NCBI GenBank assembly: GCA_025353435.1 | Contig: JANXQR010000456.1 | Location: forward strand, 1-12,204 | From: Acidobacteriota bacterium | GTDB lineage: Bacteria; Acidobacteriota; Terriglobia; Terriglobales; Acidobacteriaceae | Reading direction: 5' to 3' | DNA length: 12,204 nt | Part shown: one piece after another, positions 1 through 7,781 of the stretch | Layout: every line of letters begins with the position of its first letter | How positions within the stretch are numbered: the first letter of the stretch is position 1 | Position numbers and translations under genes: made by a program | The notes under the pieces: generated by a model | What the model was told of the DNA's origin: nothing | The model's database searches: none | Seen by the model: the letters and a program-made list of their open reading frames with translations, nothing else

Positions 1-56
1 CTCTTTCCCGCAACATGCCCGGTGACCCAACTAACAACAACCTCGAAGGAGTCCCT

Positions 57-1166
57 ATGACGTGTCTCGTGCGTATTTCCGCCACGGGAGTGCTTTGCGT
101 TGCAGCAATCTTCTCTGCTGCGTTTGCGGGCGCTCAGGCCACTACCCAGCATTACACCCAGACCAATCTGGTAGCCGACCTGCCCGGCGTGGCTGCGGTC
201 ACCGATCCCAATCTCGTGAACCCATGGGGGCTCGCGCGCTCTTCGGGTGGCCCTTGGTGGGTCTCCGACAATGGCCCAGGACTCTCCACTCTCTACAACG
301 GGGCAGGCAAGATATCGCCGCTTGTCGTCGCCATTCCCCCATCCGACCCTGCCAGCCCCGGCGGAACACCGACGGGCGCAGTGTTCAACGGTGGAACAGG
401 ATTCACCGTAGCTCCGGGCAAGCCCGCCTTATTTATTTTCGTCACGGAAGACGGCACCATCTCCGGATGGAACCCTGGCGTTAACTTAGGCAGTGCAATC
501 ATGGTGGTGAATGAAAAGCAGAAATCGGTCTTCAAGGGCGCTACGATCGCCACTGTTGACCTTTCAGCCGGAGGCTCAACCAGCTATTTATATGTGGCAG
601 ACTTCCGTAGGGGCCGCATTCAGATCTTCGACACCAACTTCAAGCATGTAAAGGTGGATGACGAATTCGAGGATGACGAGCTGCCCAATGGGTACGCCCC
701 GTTCAACGTTCAAAACATAGGCGGCAATCTCTTTGTAACTTACGGTCTGCAAGACGCAGCGAAGCATGATGAGGTTGACGGCGAAGGCCTGGGTTTCGTT
801 GACGTCTACTCCCCGACCGGCAAGCTGCTTCACCGTCTTGAACATGGACAATGGTTTAATGCGCCGTGGGGACTTGCCCAGGCATCCGGCGATTTCGGTG
901 CGTTCAGCCACAGTATCCTTGTGGGACAATTCGGAAGCGGAGAGATTCTTTCGTTTAACGCGGTCACGGGGCGATTCGAAGGCCGTTTAGAGACCGCCTC
1001 AAACCAGCCCATCACGATCGACGGCCTCTGGGGTCTTTCATTCGGGAACGGAGCGAACGCCGGTTCGGCTACAGCACTCTATTTCTCTGCGGGCTCCAAT
1101 CATGAACAGGACGGGCTGCTCGGCATGATCACCCCCGTCGAAAACCCACAGGGGAACGATCGATAA
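57..1166 (+). CDS. Secreted TIGR03118-family protein of unknown function
   Basis: The function is unknown. The product is 369 residues, probably secreted and folded as a repetitive beta structure. The ATG at 57 is chosen over an in-frame ATG at 15 because GAAGGA (45-50) lies 6 bases upstream and the protein then opens directly with a signal peptide: basic and hydrophobic residues, then AFAGAQA near residues 22-28. The body carries the family's typical blocks: NPWGLARSSGGPWWVSDNG near residue 44, NGYAPFNVQNIGGNLFVTYG near 216, a second APWGLAQASGDFG block, and a closing ALYFSAGSNHEQDGLLGMITP. Many members elsewhere end in a PEP-CTERM sorting tail. This one ends shortly after the last block with no such tail, so it is probably released or loosely held. 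An acidic patch (VDDEFEDDELP) lies mid-protein. It stands alone on its strand and converges on the oxidoreductase gene. The family call comes from recalled sequence patterns. Confidence 0.82.
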   Translation: MTCLVRISATGVLCVAAIFSAAFAGAQATTQHYTQTNLVADLPGVAAVTDPNLVNPWGLARSSGGPWWVSDNGPGLSTLYNGAGKISPLVVAIPPSDPASPGGTPTGAVFNGGTGFTVAPGKPALFIFVTEDGTISGWNPGVNLGSAIMVVNEKQKSVFKGATIATVDLSAGGSTSYLYVADFRRGRIQIFDTNFKHVKVDDEFEDDELPNGYAPFNVQNIGGNLFVTYGLQDAAKHDEVDGEGLGFVDVYSPTGKLLHRLEHGQWFNAPWGLAQASGDFGAFSHSILVGQFGSGEILSFNAVTGRFEGRLETASNQPITIDGLWGLSFGNGANAGSATALYFSAGSNHEQDGLLGMITPVENPQGNDR

Positions 1167-1198
1167 CTTTTCGAGTCGGTCTTTTTGCGGCAGTTGAT

Positions 1199-1237
1199 AA
1201 TCGGTGGGCCGGCGCATAATCCGCGCGCCCACCGATT
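1199..1237. terminator. Strong hairpin between converging genes, possible terminator
   Basis: AATCGGTGGGC (1199-1209) and GCCCACCGATT (1227-1237) form a perfect 11-bp stem. After a 2-base bulge, GCGC (1212-1215) pairs with GCGC (1223-1226) around a 7-base loop. It begins 32 bases after the stop codon at 1166, where a terminator is expected. No T-tract follows on either strand, so it is not a classic intrinsic terminator. It may instead stabilise the 3' end of the mRNA or be part of the nearby mobile-element debris. Confidence 0.45.
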
Positions 1238-1390
1238 GAATTGAGATAACCTGGTGGAACATTGTTGAATGGCGGTCGATCATCTGGCCAAAACAGCCCC
1301 ACAACTCAATCAGGGACCCTCCCAAGAACGACCCAATCCCCGACTATCGCAGGTAATGTGGATTGAGGGCGAAGAACGCGCCTGCGGCAG

Positions 1391-1600
1391 ATGACGTTGG
1401 CCCATCAGGCAGAGTTCCAACGCTACTTGAAGAAGGCTCGGCGAGAGCAGTTTCTGGCCGAGATTGACGACGCTGTGATGCCCTGGGCGGACCTGCTGTT
1501 GCTGGCTGCGCCGCACTATTCGAAGGGCGAGATGGGCCGTAAGCGAGTAGGTCTCGACATCATGCTTCGGGTTTCATTGTTATTCCGCACGAGGCTTTAG
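1391..1600 (+). pseudogene. IS5-family transposase, N-terminal remnant
   Basis: This is a 69-codon relic of an IS5-type transposase. The blocks AEFQRYLKKARREQFLAEI, MPWADLLLLAAPHYSKGE and GRKRVGLDIMLR match the conserved N-terminal DUF772 region of IS5 transposases, in order and spacing. Similarity fades after about 1570 (residues LRVSLLFRTRL), and a stop follows at 1598-1600. The catalytic DDE domain, normally some 250 further residues, is absent, so it cannot transpose. Its stop overlaps the stop codon of the converging oxidoreductase gene (1597-1599). I found no terminal inverted repeats or target duplication. The stretch 1238-1390 upstream, within the roughly 430-base gap between real genes, shows nothing else recognisable. 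It may contain the degraded left end of the element. Confidence 0.75.
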
Positions 1601-2919
1601 AGATGCGGCTCCCAGCCCTTTTCGTAAGTGCGACTCCAACCTTTTGCTGCTTCAGCATCATGAAGAATCTTGCCATCAGAGGAATCCAGATCCAGAACAC
1701 GATTGGTCTCCCACGCAACGTTGGAAAGCTGCAGCATGGTCACTGCCACGTTGCCCACCTCGATCGGTGCGTTGAGCTTTTCGCCTTTCTTGATGGCAGC
1801 GATGAAGTTGGCGAAATGGAGATCGGTCATGGAGTCGCGCCCGGTCAGGTCCGTAGACGAAGTCTGTTCCTTCTCCGTTCGAACCTCGTCGGTCTTCTTT
1901 CCATTAAGGTCATACAGTTCGTATCCGTCGCGGTCCACCACCACAGTTCCCGTGGTGCCCATGATGGCCGAGCCGCGGTCGCGACCATAAAGCTTCATCC
2001 CCTCGCAGCACTTACCTTCCCAGCTGAGCATTTTGTCGGGGTAGTTGAAGTTAGTAACCAGCGTGTCGTAAAACTGCCAGTCGTCGGTAAAGTGATAGCG
2101 GCCACCGGAAGCGCTCACGCTTGACGGATAGTCGACTCCCAGCGCCCAGCGGCACACGTCCACTTCGTGGGTGCCATTATTCAGAGTCTCGCCGGTCCCC
2201 CAGGTGCGGAACCAATGCCAGTTGTATGGCTCCACATTGTCCTTGTATTCCTGGCGCGGGGCCGGGCCCTGCCACAGGTTCCAATCGAGTTGGGGCGGAA
2301 CGGGTGCGGTCTTGCCCACGCCAATCGATTTGCGAACGTTGGAGTACCAACTCTTCGCGTAGTAAGCTCGCCCGATCAGACCGTTGTGAATCTTGTCGAC
2401 GATCTCAATGGTGTGCGGTGAGGAGCGCTGCTGCGTTCCCATCTGAACCTGCTTACCGTACTTTTGCACTGCCTTAAGAAGAAGAGCCCCCTCGCCAGGA
2501 TTATGGCTGCAGGGCTTTTCAACATAGACATGTTTGCCGGCCTGCAGGCCCAGTATCGCCATCGGCGCGTGCCAATGGTCGGGCGTGGCGATGGTGATCG
2601 CATCCACTTCCTTTGCCGAGAGCACATTGCGGAAGTCCTGCTCCTGCCTGGGCGCTTCGCCCATTTCCTTCTCGGTGTCGGAGGCGAACTTCTTCAAAGT
2701 ATTGGTATCCACATCACACACGTGAGTAATACGTGCCCCACTCTTGTTCGCTTTCAACGAGGAAAGGTGCGCGCCCGCACGGCTATGAAGTCCAATGACT
2801 GCGAAGTTGAGGCGATCGTTCGAGCCAAGTATCTGGCCGTAGCTCTTTGCGGTCGAAGCGATCGCGAGGCCAGCCGATCCAAGTGCAGCATCATTCAGAA
2901 ATGTGCGTCGAGTGATCAA
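1597..2919 (-). CDS. Gfo/Idh/MocA family oxidoreductase with Tat signal
   Basis: This is a predicted NAD(P)-dependent sugar or inositol dehydrogenase-type enzyme, 440 residues. The exact substrate cannot be read from sequence. I place the start at TTG 2919: AGGGGAG lies 4 bases upstream, and the protein then begins MITRRTFLNDAALGSAGLAI, a twin-arginine export signal (RR at 4-5). The next upstream start, at 3015, would put an unlikely Cys-rich stretch before the Tat motif. The Rossmann strand is at 38-50 (NFAVIGLHSRAGA). ATPDHWHAP (111-119) and the family's EKP motif (134-136, within VYVEKPCSHN) follow. The C-terminal domain carries WHWFRTWGTGETLNNGTHEVD (235-254), and the ending GWEPHL looks complete. 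The dinucleotide loop is atypical, with only the first Gly of GxGxxG. It lies 251 bases downstream of the broken GH74 gene on the same strand, which suggests glycan use. No terminator is seen after it. The IS5 relic abuts its 3' end. Confidence 0.88.
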   Translation of the reverse strand: MITRRTFLNDAALGSAGLAIASTAKSYGQILGSNDRLNFAVIGLHSRAGAHLSSLKANKSGARITHVCDVDTNTLKKFASDTEKEMGEAPRQEQDFRNVLSAKEVDAITIATPDHWHAPMAILGLQAGKHVYVEKPCSHNPGEGALLLKAVQKYGKQVQMGTQQRSSPHTIEIVDKIHNGLIGRAYYAKSWYSNVRKSIGVGKTAPVPPQLDWNLWQGPAPRQEYKDNVEPYNWHWFRTWGTGETLNNGTHEVDVCRWALGVDYPSSVSASGGRYHFTDDWQFYDTLVTNFNYPDKMLSWEGKCCEGMKLYGRDRGSAIMGTTGTVVVDRDGYELYDLNGKKTDEVRTEKEQTSSTDLTGRDSMTDLHFANFIAAIKKGEKLNAPIEVGNVAVTMLQLSNVAWETNRVLDLDSSDGKILHDAEAAKGWSRTYEKGWEPHL

Positions 2920-2923
2920 TGTG

Positions 2924-2930
2924 CTCCCCT
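2924..2930 (-). promoter_or_regulatory. Ribosome binding site supporting a TTG start
   Basis: Read on the minus strand, this is AGGGGAG followed by CACA and then TTG (2919-2917). It is the best Shine-Dalgarno match near the beginning of the oxidoreductase gene. It is the main reason for preferring TTG over the ATG at 3015, along with the twin-arginine motif beginning two codons later. Confidence 0.6.
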
Positions 2931-3170
2931 TAATATCTGCCTGCCCTGCCGAATTGCAGCGCGAGCAGCCCAAGCAACAGTCAGCTGTGAACGCCTCGTG
3001 CTCGAGTCTGTACACGATTCAAGAGGCAGTCGCAATCGATGTTACTCCGTCTCAACCACTCTAACTTCCCGAATCGACTTGCAGGCGCCTTGGGTGAAGC
3101 GCGTCCCATTGCATAGGTCCGCGACTTCCGTCGTTTCTTAGAACAATGATTCTGATCGTGTCACTTGGCA

Positions 3171-3776
3171 TTATCGTTTCACTGGATCTCCATAAATGAT
3201 GCCTCGGCCGTGCGTGCCCACGTACACGCGGCCAAAGATCCGCGGATCACCGGCAATCTGCAGCACCAAGCCCCACTGATGCTGATTGTCATTGATACGC
3301 ACCCAGGTACGCGCCTCATCGACAGATCGAAAGATTCCGGGGAGCCCTTTCACCGTTCCCACCAGGTAGAGCGCGGGGAAGTTCTTCCCAGGCGCCGCCA
3401 TTCCAAAACCAAAAGCATGGACTTCGTCCACGCCGGTCATGCGACTGAAAGAGATTGGGGCCGATTGTGAAATTCCTTCTGCCAACTTCGCTCGGTAAAG
3501 GCCATCCCATGCGGCGAACCACAAGTCGCCGCCGTGCCCCGGCGTTGCATAGAGACGATCCTGCCCCCCGCGGGCGTCTCCCCGGCGTGTCGCAATCTCC
3601 GGCAGGTTCGTTGGCGCCCCACTGAATGAATCGGCATCGTCGTCACTGCGGAAAAGCATGTGGTCTGCAAGCGAATAAGCGTAAAACACATGCGGATCCA
3701 GCGCATCTGCAATCACGCGCATGCTTGAAGGTAATCCGCCGGCAGCCCTCCATGTCTTTCCTTGGTCGTGACTCAC
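3171..3776 (-). pseudogene. GH74-type glycosidase, C-terminal fragment
   Basis: This is the 3' part of a broken GH74 (xyloglucanase-type) gene, 201 codons if read from a GTG at 3776. That GTG has no ribosome binding site and overlaps the upstream fragment's TGA in a GTGA arrangement, so it is a frameshift junction and not a real start. The residues align with the last third of GH74 enzymes as I recall them: SHDQGKTWRAAGGLP (an Asp-box-like turn), then VIADALDPHVFYAYS, VHAFGFGMAAPGKNFPALYLVG, GIFRSVDEARTWVRINDNQHQWG, and the closing GDPRIFGRVYVGTHGRGIIYGDP. The ending looks intact. Relative to C. thermocellum Xgh74A, this fragment resumes at about 'TTDNGNSW', so the central part of the enzyme is missing. 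No terminator follows before the oxidoreductase gene. An intact two-domain propeller enzyme would need both fragments plus the missing middle. Confidence 0.8.
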
Positions 3777-5035
3777 TGATGCATCTGGTCGATCTCAATA
3801 TCGAACAGCCAGTGAATCGACGTCGGCTTCACGTATGGCGCGGCTGTGTAGTCAAACTGGCCGCCGCCTGCGAAGATCGGCTTCCAACTCGTTCCTCCAT
3901 CGACGGAGCGAAATATTTCTTCCCCGCCGGACGAATAGCGGTTATAGCTGCTAGCAATCAGGCTGCGCGGATTCAGCGCGTCCACGGCCACGGCGGCATA
4001 GCCGAACTCTCTCGTGCCCGCAGCCGGATGGTCAGGCGTAATCACAGTCCACTTTCCGGAGTAAGTGTCGAGTTTCCACACTGCCCCATTGGTCATGCGG
4101 CTTGGTCCAGGCACGTTGCCGTAGGCAATGTAGAAGATACCGTCGCTCGCCAGCGCGGCTCGCGTCGGCCGATATTGAGTTGGCTCTCCGTCAACTTGCT
4201 GCCACGTTGCGCCCGCGTCGCGAGTAACAAACAAATTCGGCCGGCCAATCAGAGAAACGCCCACATAAATCGTCTGGCTTGGTTTACCCGGCGCGGTTCC
4301 GTTCCCTGCGAATTTGACGAAGATGATGCCGCTACCGCAAATCGGCATGCGTTGCCAATGCTGCTCGGGCGCCTCTCCCGCAATTGGCGCGGGCTTTTGC
4401 GGTGGCGCTTCCGTTGCGTCTGGGAAACTCGTAACGCGCGACCACGTAGCGCCTCTGTCTCCGCTGTGCCAGAGCCCGTCGTGCCGCGTGCCAAGGAATA
4501 AAATCCGGCCATTCTGCGGGTCGACGGCCAGGCGTTCGCCATTGCCACGCCCGTCTTCGTTGCCACCAAACTTGAACGGCACGTCAGCTCGCTGAAACGT
4601 GTGGCCACGATTGATGGATCGAAGGATTGCCCCGTTCGGCGTGTTGGGGTTCGTGTAAGTGTTGCACGCAAGGTATACACGGTTCGGATCCGACGGATCG
4701 ACCGCAATCGACTCGACCCCCATCAGGTTCAAGTCCTTGTGCGGTAACCAATCGAGAATCGGCTGCCACCGTTTCGTCGCGAAATCCCAGCGGTACGCCC
4801 CTCCCATGTCTGTGCGCGCATAGCGAACATTCGCGGCAGTGGGATGAAAAACGATCCCATCTACAAACCCACCGCCAACAATCTGTACGTTCTTCCACGA
4901 ATAAGGCGCTTGGACGGGCTTCTGCGCTGCGCACAACCCAATCGAACAGAACAGTCCAATCGTGATTGCAATTCGGCTGTATGCAAACGAAGGCAAAAGA
5001 GAGAAAAGAGTCAAAGAACTGCAGTTGGTCTTCAT
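3773..5035 (-). pseudogene. GH74-type glycosidase (xyloglucanase-like), N-terminal fragment
   Basis: This is the 5' part, 420 codons, of a secreted GH74 endo-xyloglucanase-type gene. The ATG at 5035 has AAGGGAA about 5 bases upstream and opens a long signal peptide ending near LCAAQ (34-38). The first seven-bladed propeller follows. It shows WKNVQIVGGGFVDGIVFHP (47-65); ARTDMGGAYRWD (73-84), whose Asp76 aligns with a catalytic aspartate of characterised GH74 enzymes; GVESIAVDPSDPNRVY (106-121); GNGERLAVDPQNGRILFLGTR (164-184); and Asp-box repeats such as SGDRGATW, TRDAGATW and SVDGGTSW. The reading ends at HWLFDIEIDQMHQ, where family members continue for about 155 residues before the segment that survives in the next frame. 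That lost stretch holds the second catalytic aspartate (the GD..GF region), so the product should be inactive. Intact members run about 730-780 residues, against about 620 codons here in total. Confidence 0.8.
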
Positions 5036-5275
5036 GGCGGTTCCCTTGAAGTTAATCGATTCAAGCACGACGATAATTCTAGCGCCACGATCTCTGCAAA
5101 AGTGTGCGGTCGGACACGGCCCGCGCAAGCAATGCATCAATAGAGGCCATTTGCGGAAGCCACTTTTCGCACCGCAGCCTTGGTCAGCGCACTCGGTCAG
5201 AGCGCGCAGAACGTGTTAGGATTCACCCACATCCGCTGCCTGGCTGGTTGAATCCCCGATAACATTGAGGCACTT

Positions 5276-6988
5276 ATGCGTGTTGCGATTTTCTTTTGTT
5301 CCGCCCTGTTGAGTTTGAGTTCGCTCGCAGCCCAGGTGGCGTCGAGTTCGACAGCCGTCCGTGCCGAACCGCAGCCCTTTGACATCGTGATCGAAAGCGG
5401 TCGTATCGTCGACGGCACGGGATCGCCATGGTACTCCGGCCAAGTTGGCATTCGCCAGGGGTACATCGCCGCCATCGGCAATCTGAATGGAGAGCCGCGC
5501 CGCCAAACTATCGACGCGCACGGTCAGGTGGTCGCTCCGGGATTCATCGACATGCTCGGACAATCTGAATTGACCATGCTCGTCGATCCGCGCCTGCCTT
5601 CAAAGATTTATCAGGGCATCACTTCTGAAATTACCGGGGAAGGAAACTCCGCTGCGCCGATCAATGCTGCCATGATCGCCAGCGATCGCGCCGGCTATGA
5701 TCACTTGAAGATCACGCCCGACTGGACCAGCCTTCGCGAATACTTTGGGCGCATTGAAAAGCAGGGCATGGGTATCAATCTCGCCAGCTACGTGGGCGCC
5801 ACCAGCGTCCGCCGCATGGTGCTGGGCGATGCCGATGCGCAGCCCACTCTCGCGCAGCTGGAGCAAATGGAAACACTCGTCGATCAGGCAATGCGCGATG
5901 GTGCAGTCGGCATCTCGACGGCCCTGCAATACGCGCCGGCACCCTACGCCAAGACGGATGAATTGATAGCCCTGGCGAGTGTCGCTTCGAAATATGGAGG
6001 CATCTACGCCACCCACATGCGAAGCGAAGGCCCCGGCGAGACCGACGCCATTAGCGAAGCGATTCGCGTTGGGCGCGAAGCCCACATTCCTGTCGAGATC
6101 TGGCATCTTAAGGCCGCCGGCAAAGCCAGCTGGGGCAAGATGCCGCAGATCGTCGCGCAGATCAAGGCTGCCCGCGAGGCCGGTGTTGACATCTCCGCGA
6201 ACACCTATGCCTACACCGCTTGGTTCAACACTTTCTCCGCGTTCATTCCTCCGTGGGCCCACGATGGCGGCGACGCAAAGTTGGTCGAACGGCTCAAGGA
6301 TCCTGCCACGCGCGCCCGCATTCGCGCGGACATGCTCTCAACGACCGGCACGTGGGATAACGAGTGGCAAGAGATTCCAGGCCCCGAATCCATCCTGATC
6401 GCCGTGGTGCAAAATCCGGAACTGGTCCCGCTCCAAGGCAAGCGCCTCTCTGACGTCGCGGCACTTTGGCATGAAGACGCCATCGATGCCCTCTACGACC
6501 TGCTCATTAAGGACAAAGCATTCACTGAAGTGGCTGTATTCGGCATGAGCGAGCCTGATGTGGTGCTGGCGCTCAAACAGCCGTGGGTCTCCATCGATAA
6601 CGACTCACAGGGAACAGCGCCCGACGGCCTGCTCGGCCAGGAACACCCGCATCCGCGCGCCTACGGAACCTTCCCCCGCATCCTTCGAAAATATGTTCGC
6701 GAAGAGCACGCGCTCACGCTTGAAGATGCGATCCGCAAGTTCACTGCACTGCCCGCGCAGCGGATGCGGTTCACCGATCGCGGCGTTCTCAAGCAGGGCA
6801 TGGCCGCTGACGTGGTGATCTTCGATCCCGCCAAGATCAAAGACCTCGCCACGTTCCAAGAGCCTAACCAGCTCTCGCAGGGTATGGACTTCGTGATCGT
6901 GAACGGCGTCCCTGTGATCGCCCAGGGCAAGATGACCGGCGCTCTTCCCGGCCACGTACTGCGCGGCCCCGGCTACCGGGAACACTGA
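5276..6988 (+). CDS. Secreted D-aminoacylase-like amidohydrolase, atypical metal site
   Basis: This is a 570-residue member of the amidohydrolase superfamily, N-acyl-D-amino-acid deacylase group. The known family reaction releases D-amino acids from N-acyl-D-amino acids. The ATG at 5276 has TGAGG 5 bases upstream. The first 20 or so residues form a signal peptide (LLSLSSLAAQ), so it probably acts outside the cytoplasm. The beta-sandwich part is at about 35-85 (DIVIESGRIVDGTGSPWYSG), followed by the TIM barrel. His247 (YATHMRSEG), His277 (EIWHLKA) and Asp441/443 (SIDNDSQG) are retained, as are HPRAYGTFPRIL (459-470) and the C-terminal MAADVVIFDP (509-518). The usual PGFIDxHxH motif reads PGFIDMLGQ (88-96): Leu and Gln replace both histidines, and the usual metal-bridging Cys position reads GEG (121-123). 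The substrate may therefore differ. It diverges from the GH74 gene across 240 bases with no clear promoter. Confidence 0.85.
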   Translation: MRVAIFFCSALLSLSSLAAQVASSSTAVRAEPQPFDIVIESGRIVDGTGSPWYSGQVGIRQGYIAAIGNLNGEPRRQTIDAHGQVVAPGFIDMLGQSELTMLVDPRLPSKIYQGITSEITGEGNSAAPINAAMIASDRAGYDHLKITPDWTSLREYFGRIEKQGMGINLASYVGATSVRRMVLGDADAQPTLAQLEQMETLVDQAMRDGAVGISTALQYAPAPYAKTDELIALASVASKYGGIYATHMRSEGPGETDAISEAIRVGREAHIPVEIWHLKAAGKASWGKMPQIVAQIKAAREAGVDISANTYAYTAWFNTFSAFIPPWAHDGGDAKLVERLKDPATRARIRADMLSTTGTWDNEWQEIPGPESILIAVVQNPELVPLQGKRLSDVAALWHEDAIDALYDLLIKDKAFTEVAVFGMSEPDVVLALKQPWVSIDNDSQGTAPDGLLGQEHPHPRAYGTFPRILRKYVREEHALTLEDAIRKFTALPAQRMRFTDRGVLKQGMAADVVIFDPAKIKDLATFQEPNQLSQGMDFVIVNGVPVIAQGKMTGALPGHVLRGPGYREH

Positions 6989-7059
6989 TCGACAATTCTT
7001 TTTCACGCATTAAAAGACACATAGTAAACTGCGGCTCAAACCCATGGAGGCCACCGCAC

Positions 7060-7695
7060 ATGGCAACCCAGACCCTCAATCCCAAGGTCGACGCGTACAT
7101 CGCCAACGCCAAACCGTTCGCTCAGCCAATCCTTATCCATTTGCGCAAGCTCGTCCATAAGGCTTGCCCAAAGGTTGAAGAGACAATCAAGTGGAGCCGG
7201 CCGTTCTTCGAGTACAAGGGCGCCATCATCGGCAATATGTCGGCGTTCAAGGAGCACTGCAGCTTTGGCTTCTGGGGTCAGGAAATTGGCGAAGTCCTGC
7301 GTCAGGCAAACGTGGTGCAGAGCGACGGCATGGGTACACTCGGCCGCATTGCGAGGGTCGATGATCTTCCGCCTCAGAAGGCACTGCTCGATTGGATTCG
7401 TCAGGCCGCCAACTTCATTGAGACCGGCAATTACACCAGCCCCATTGCCGCTCGCAACAGAGTCGTCAAGCCTGCAAAAACGGCAGTCGAAACGCCAACA
7501 GAATTCGTCGCCGCACTCAGGAAGGACAAGAAAGCCTCAGCCGCTTTCGCCGCGTTCAGCCCCAGTTGCAAGCGCGAGTATATCGATTGGATAGTCGACG
7601 ACAAGCGCCCTGAAACTCGCGAGAAACGCATCGCAACCGCTGTCGAGTGGATCGCCGAAGGCAAAGAGCGCAATTGGAAATATCAAAACTGCTGA
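7060..7695 (+). CDS. DUF1801 / YdeI-OmdA family protein
   Basis: This is a 211-residue cytoplasmic protein with the YdeI architecture. The N-terminal DUF1801 domain spans about 15-118 and includes VEETIKWSRPFFEYKGAIIG (39-58), FGFWG (69-73) and DLPPQKALLDWI (102-113). A linker at about 125-145 is followed by the OmdA/YdeI helical domain, about 146-210, with FSPSCKREYIDWIVD (166-180), KRIATAVEWIAEGKERNWKY. The biochemical role is unknown. The 'bacteriocin protection / OmpD-associated' label comes from E. coli YdeI and says little here. The ATG at 7060 has a strong TGGAGG (7045-7050) 9 bases upstream. The short gap after the D-aminoacylase gene (71 bases) includes an AT-rich stretch around 7000-7028 that could hold its own promoter. 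It ends at a shared terminator facing the BaxI_1-type gene. Confidence 0.85.
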   Translation: MATQTLNPKVDAYIANAKPFAQPILIHLRKLVHKACPKVEETIKWSRPFFEYKGAIIGNMSAFKEHCSFGFWGQEIGEVLRQANVVQSDGMGTLGRIARVDDLPPQKALLDWIRQAANFIETGNYTSPIAARNRVVKPAKTAVETPTEFVAALRKDKKASAAFAAFSPSCKREYIDWIVDDKRPETREKRIATAVEWIAEGKERNWKYQNC

Positions 7696-7723
7696 AGGCC
7701 GACGTCACTGATACCAGAAACAC

Positions 7724-7757
7724 AAAAAGCCTGCCGCAAATCTCTCCGCGGCAGGCT
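7724..7757. terminator. Bidirectional intrinsic terminator
   Basis: AGCCTGCCGC (7728-7737) and GCGGCAGGCT (7748-7757) form a perfect 10-bp stem with a 10-base loop. On the minus strand the stem is followed by TTTT, then GTGTTT. On the plus strand it is followed by the pyrimidine-rich CTTCTTCGTT. It sits between stop codons at 7695 (+) and 7782 (-), so it can end both converging transcripts, most strongly the minus one. Confidence 0.88.
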
Positions 7758-7781
7758 CTTCTTCGTTCCGATTCAGCTCAA

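Noticed and set aside
2464..3141. A 225-codon open frame on the plus strand opposite the oxidoreductase start
   Set aside because: Cys/Arg-rich with no domain. It lies across the conserved Rossmann domain coding of the other strand.
3626..4501. A 291-codon open frame on the plus strand opposite the GH74 remnant
   Set aside because: No recognisable motif, composition typical of antisense shadows, and the minus strand clearly encodes GH74 propeller repeats.
5182..5200. Direct repeat GGTCAG (5182-5187 and 5195-5200), 13 bases apart, upstream of the D-aminoacylase gene
   Set aside because: The spacing could suit a regulator, but a 6-base repeat is too short to support without conservation data.
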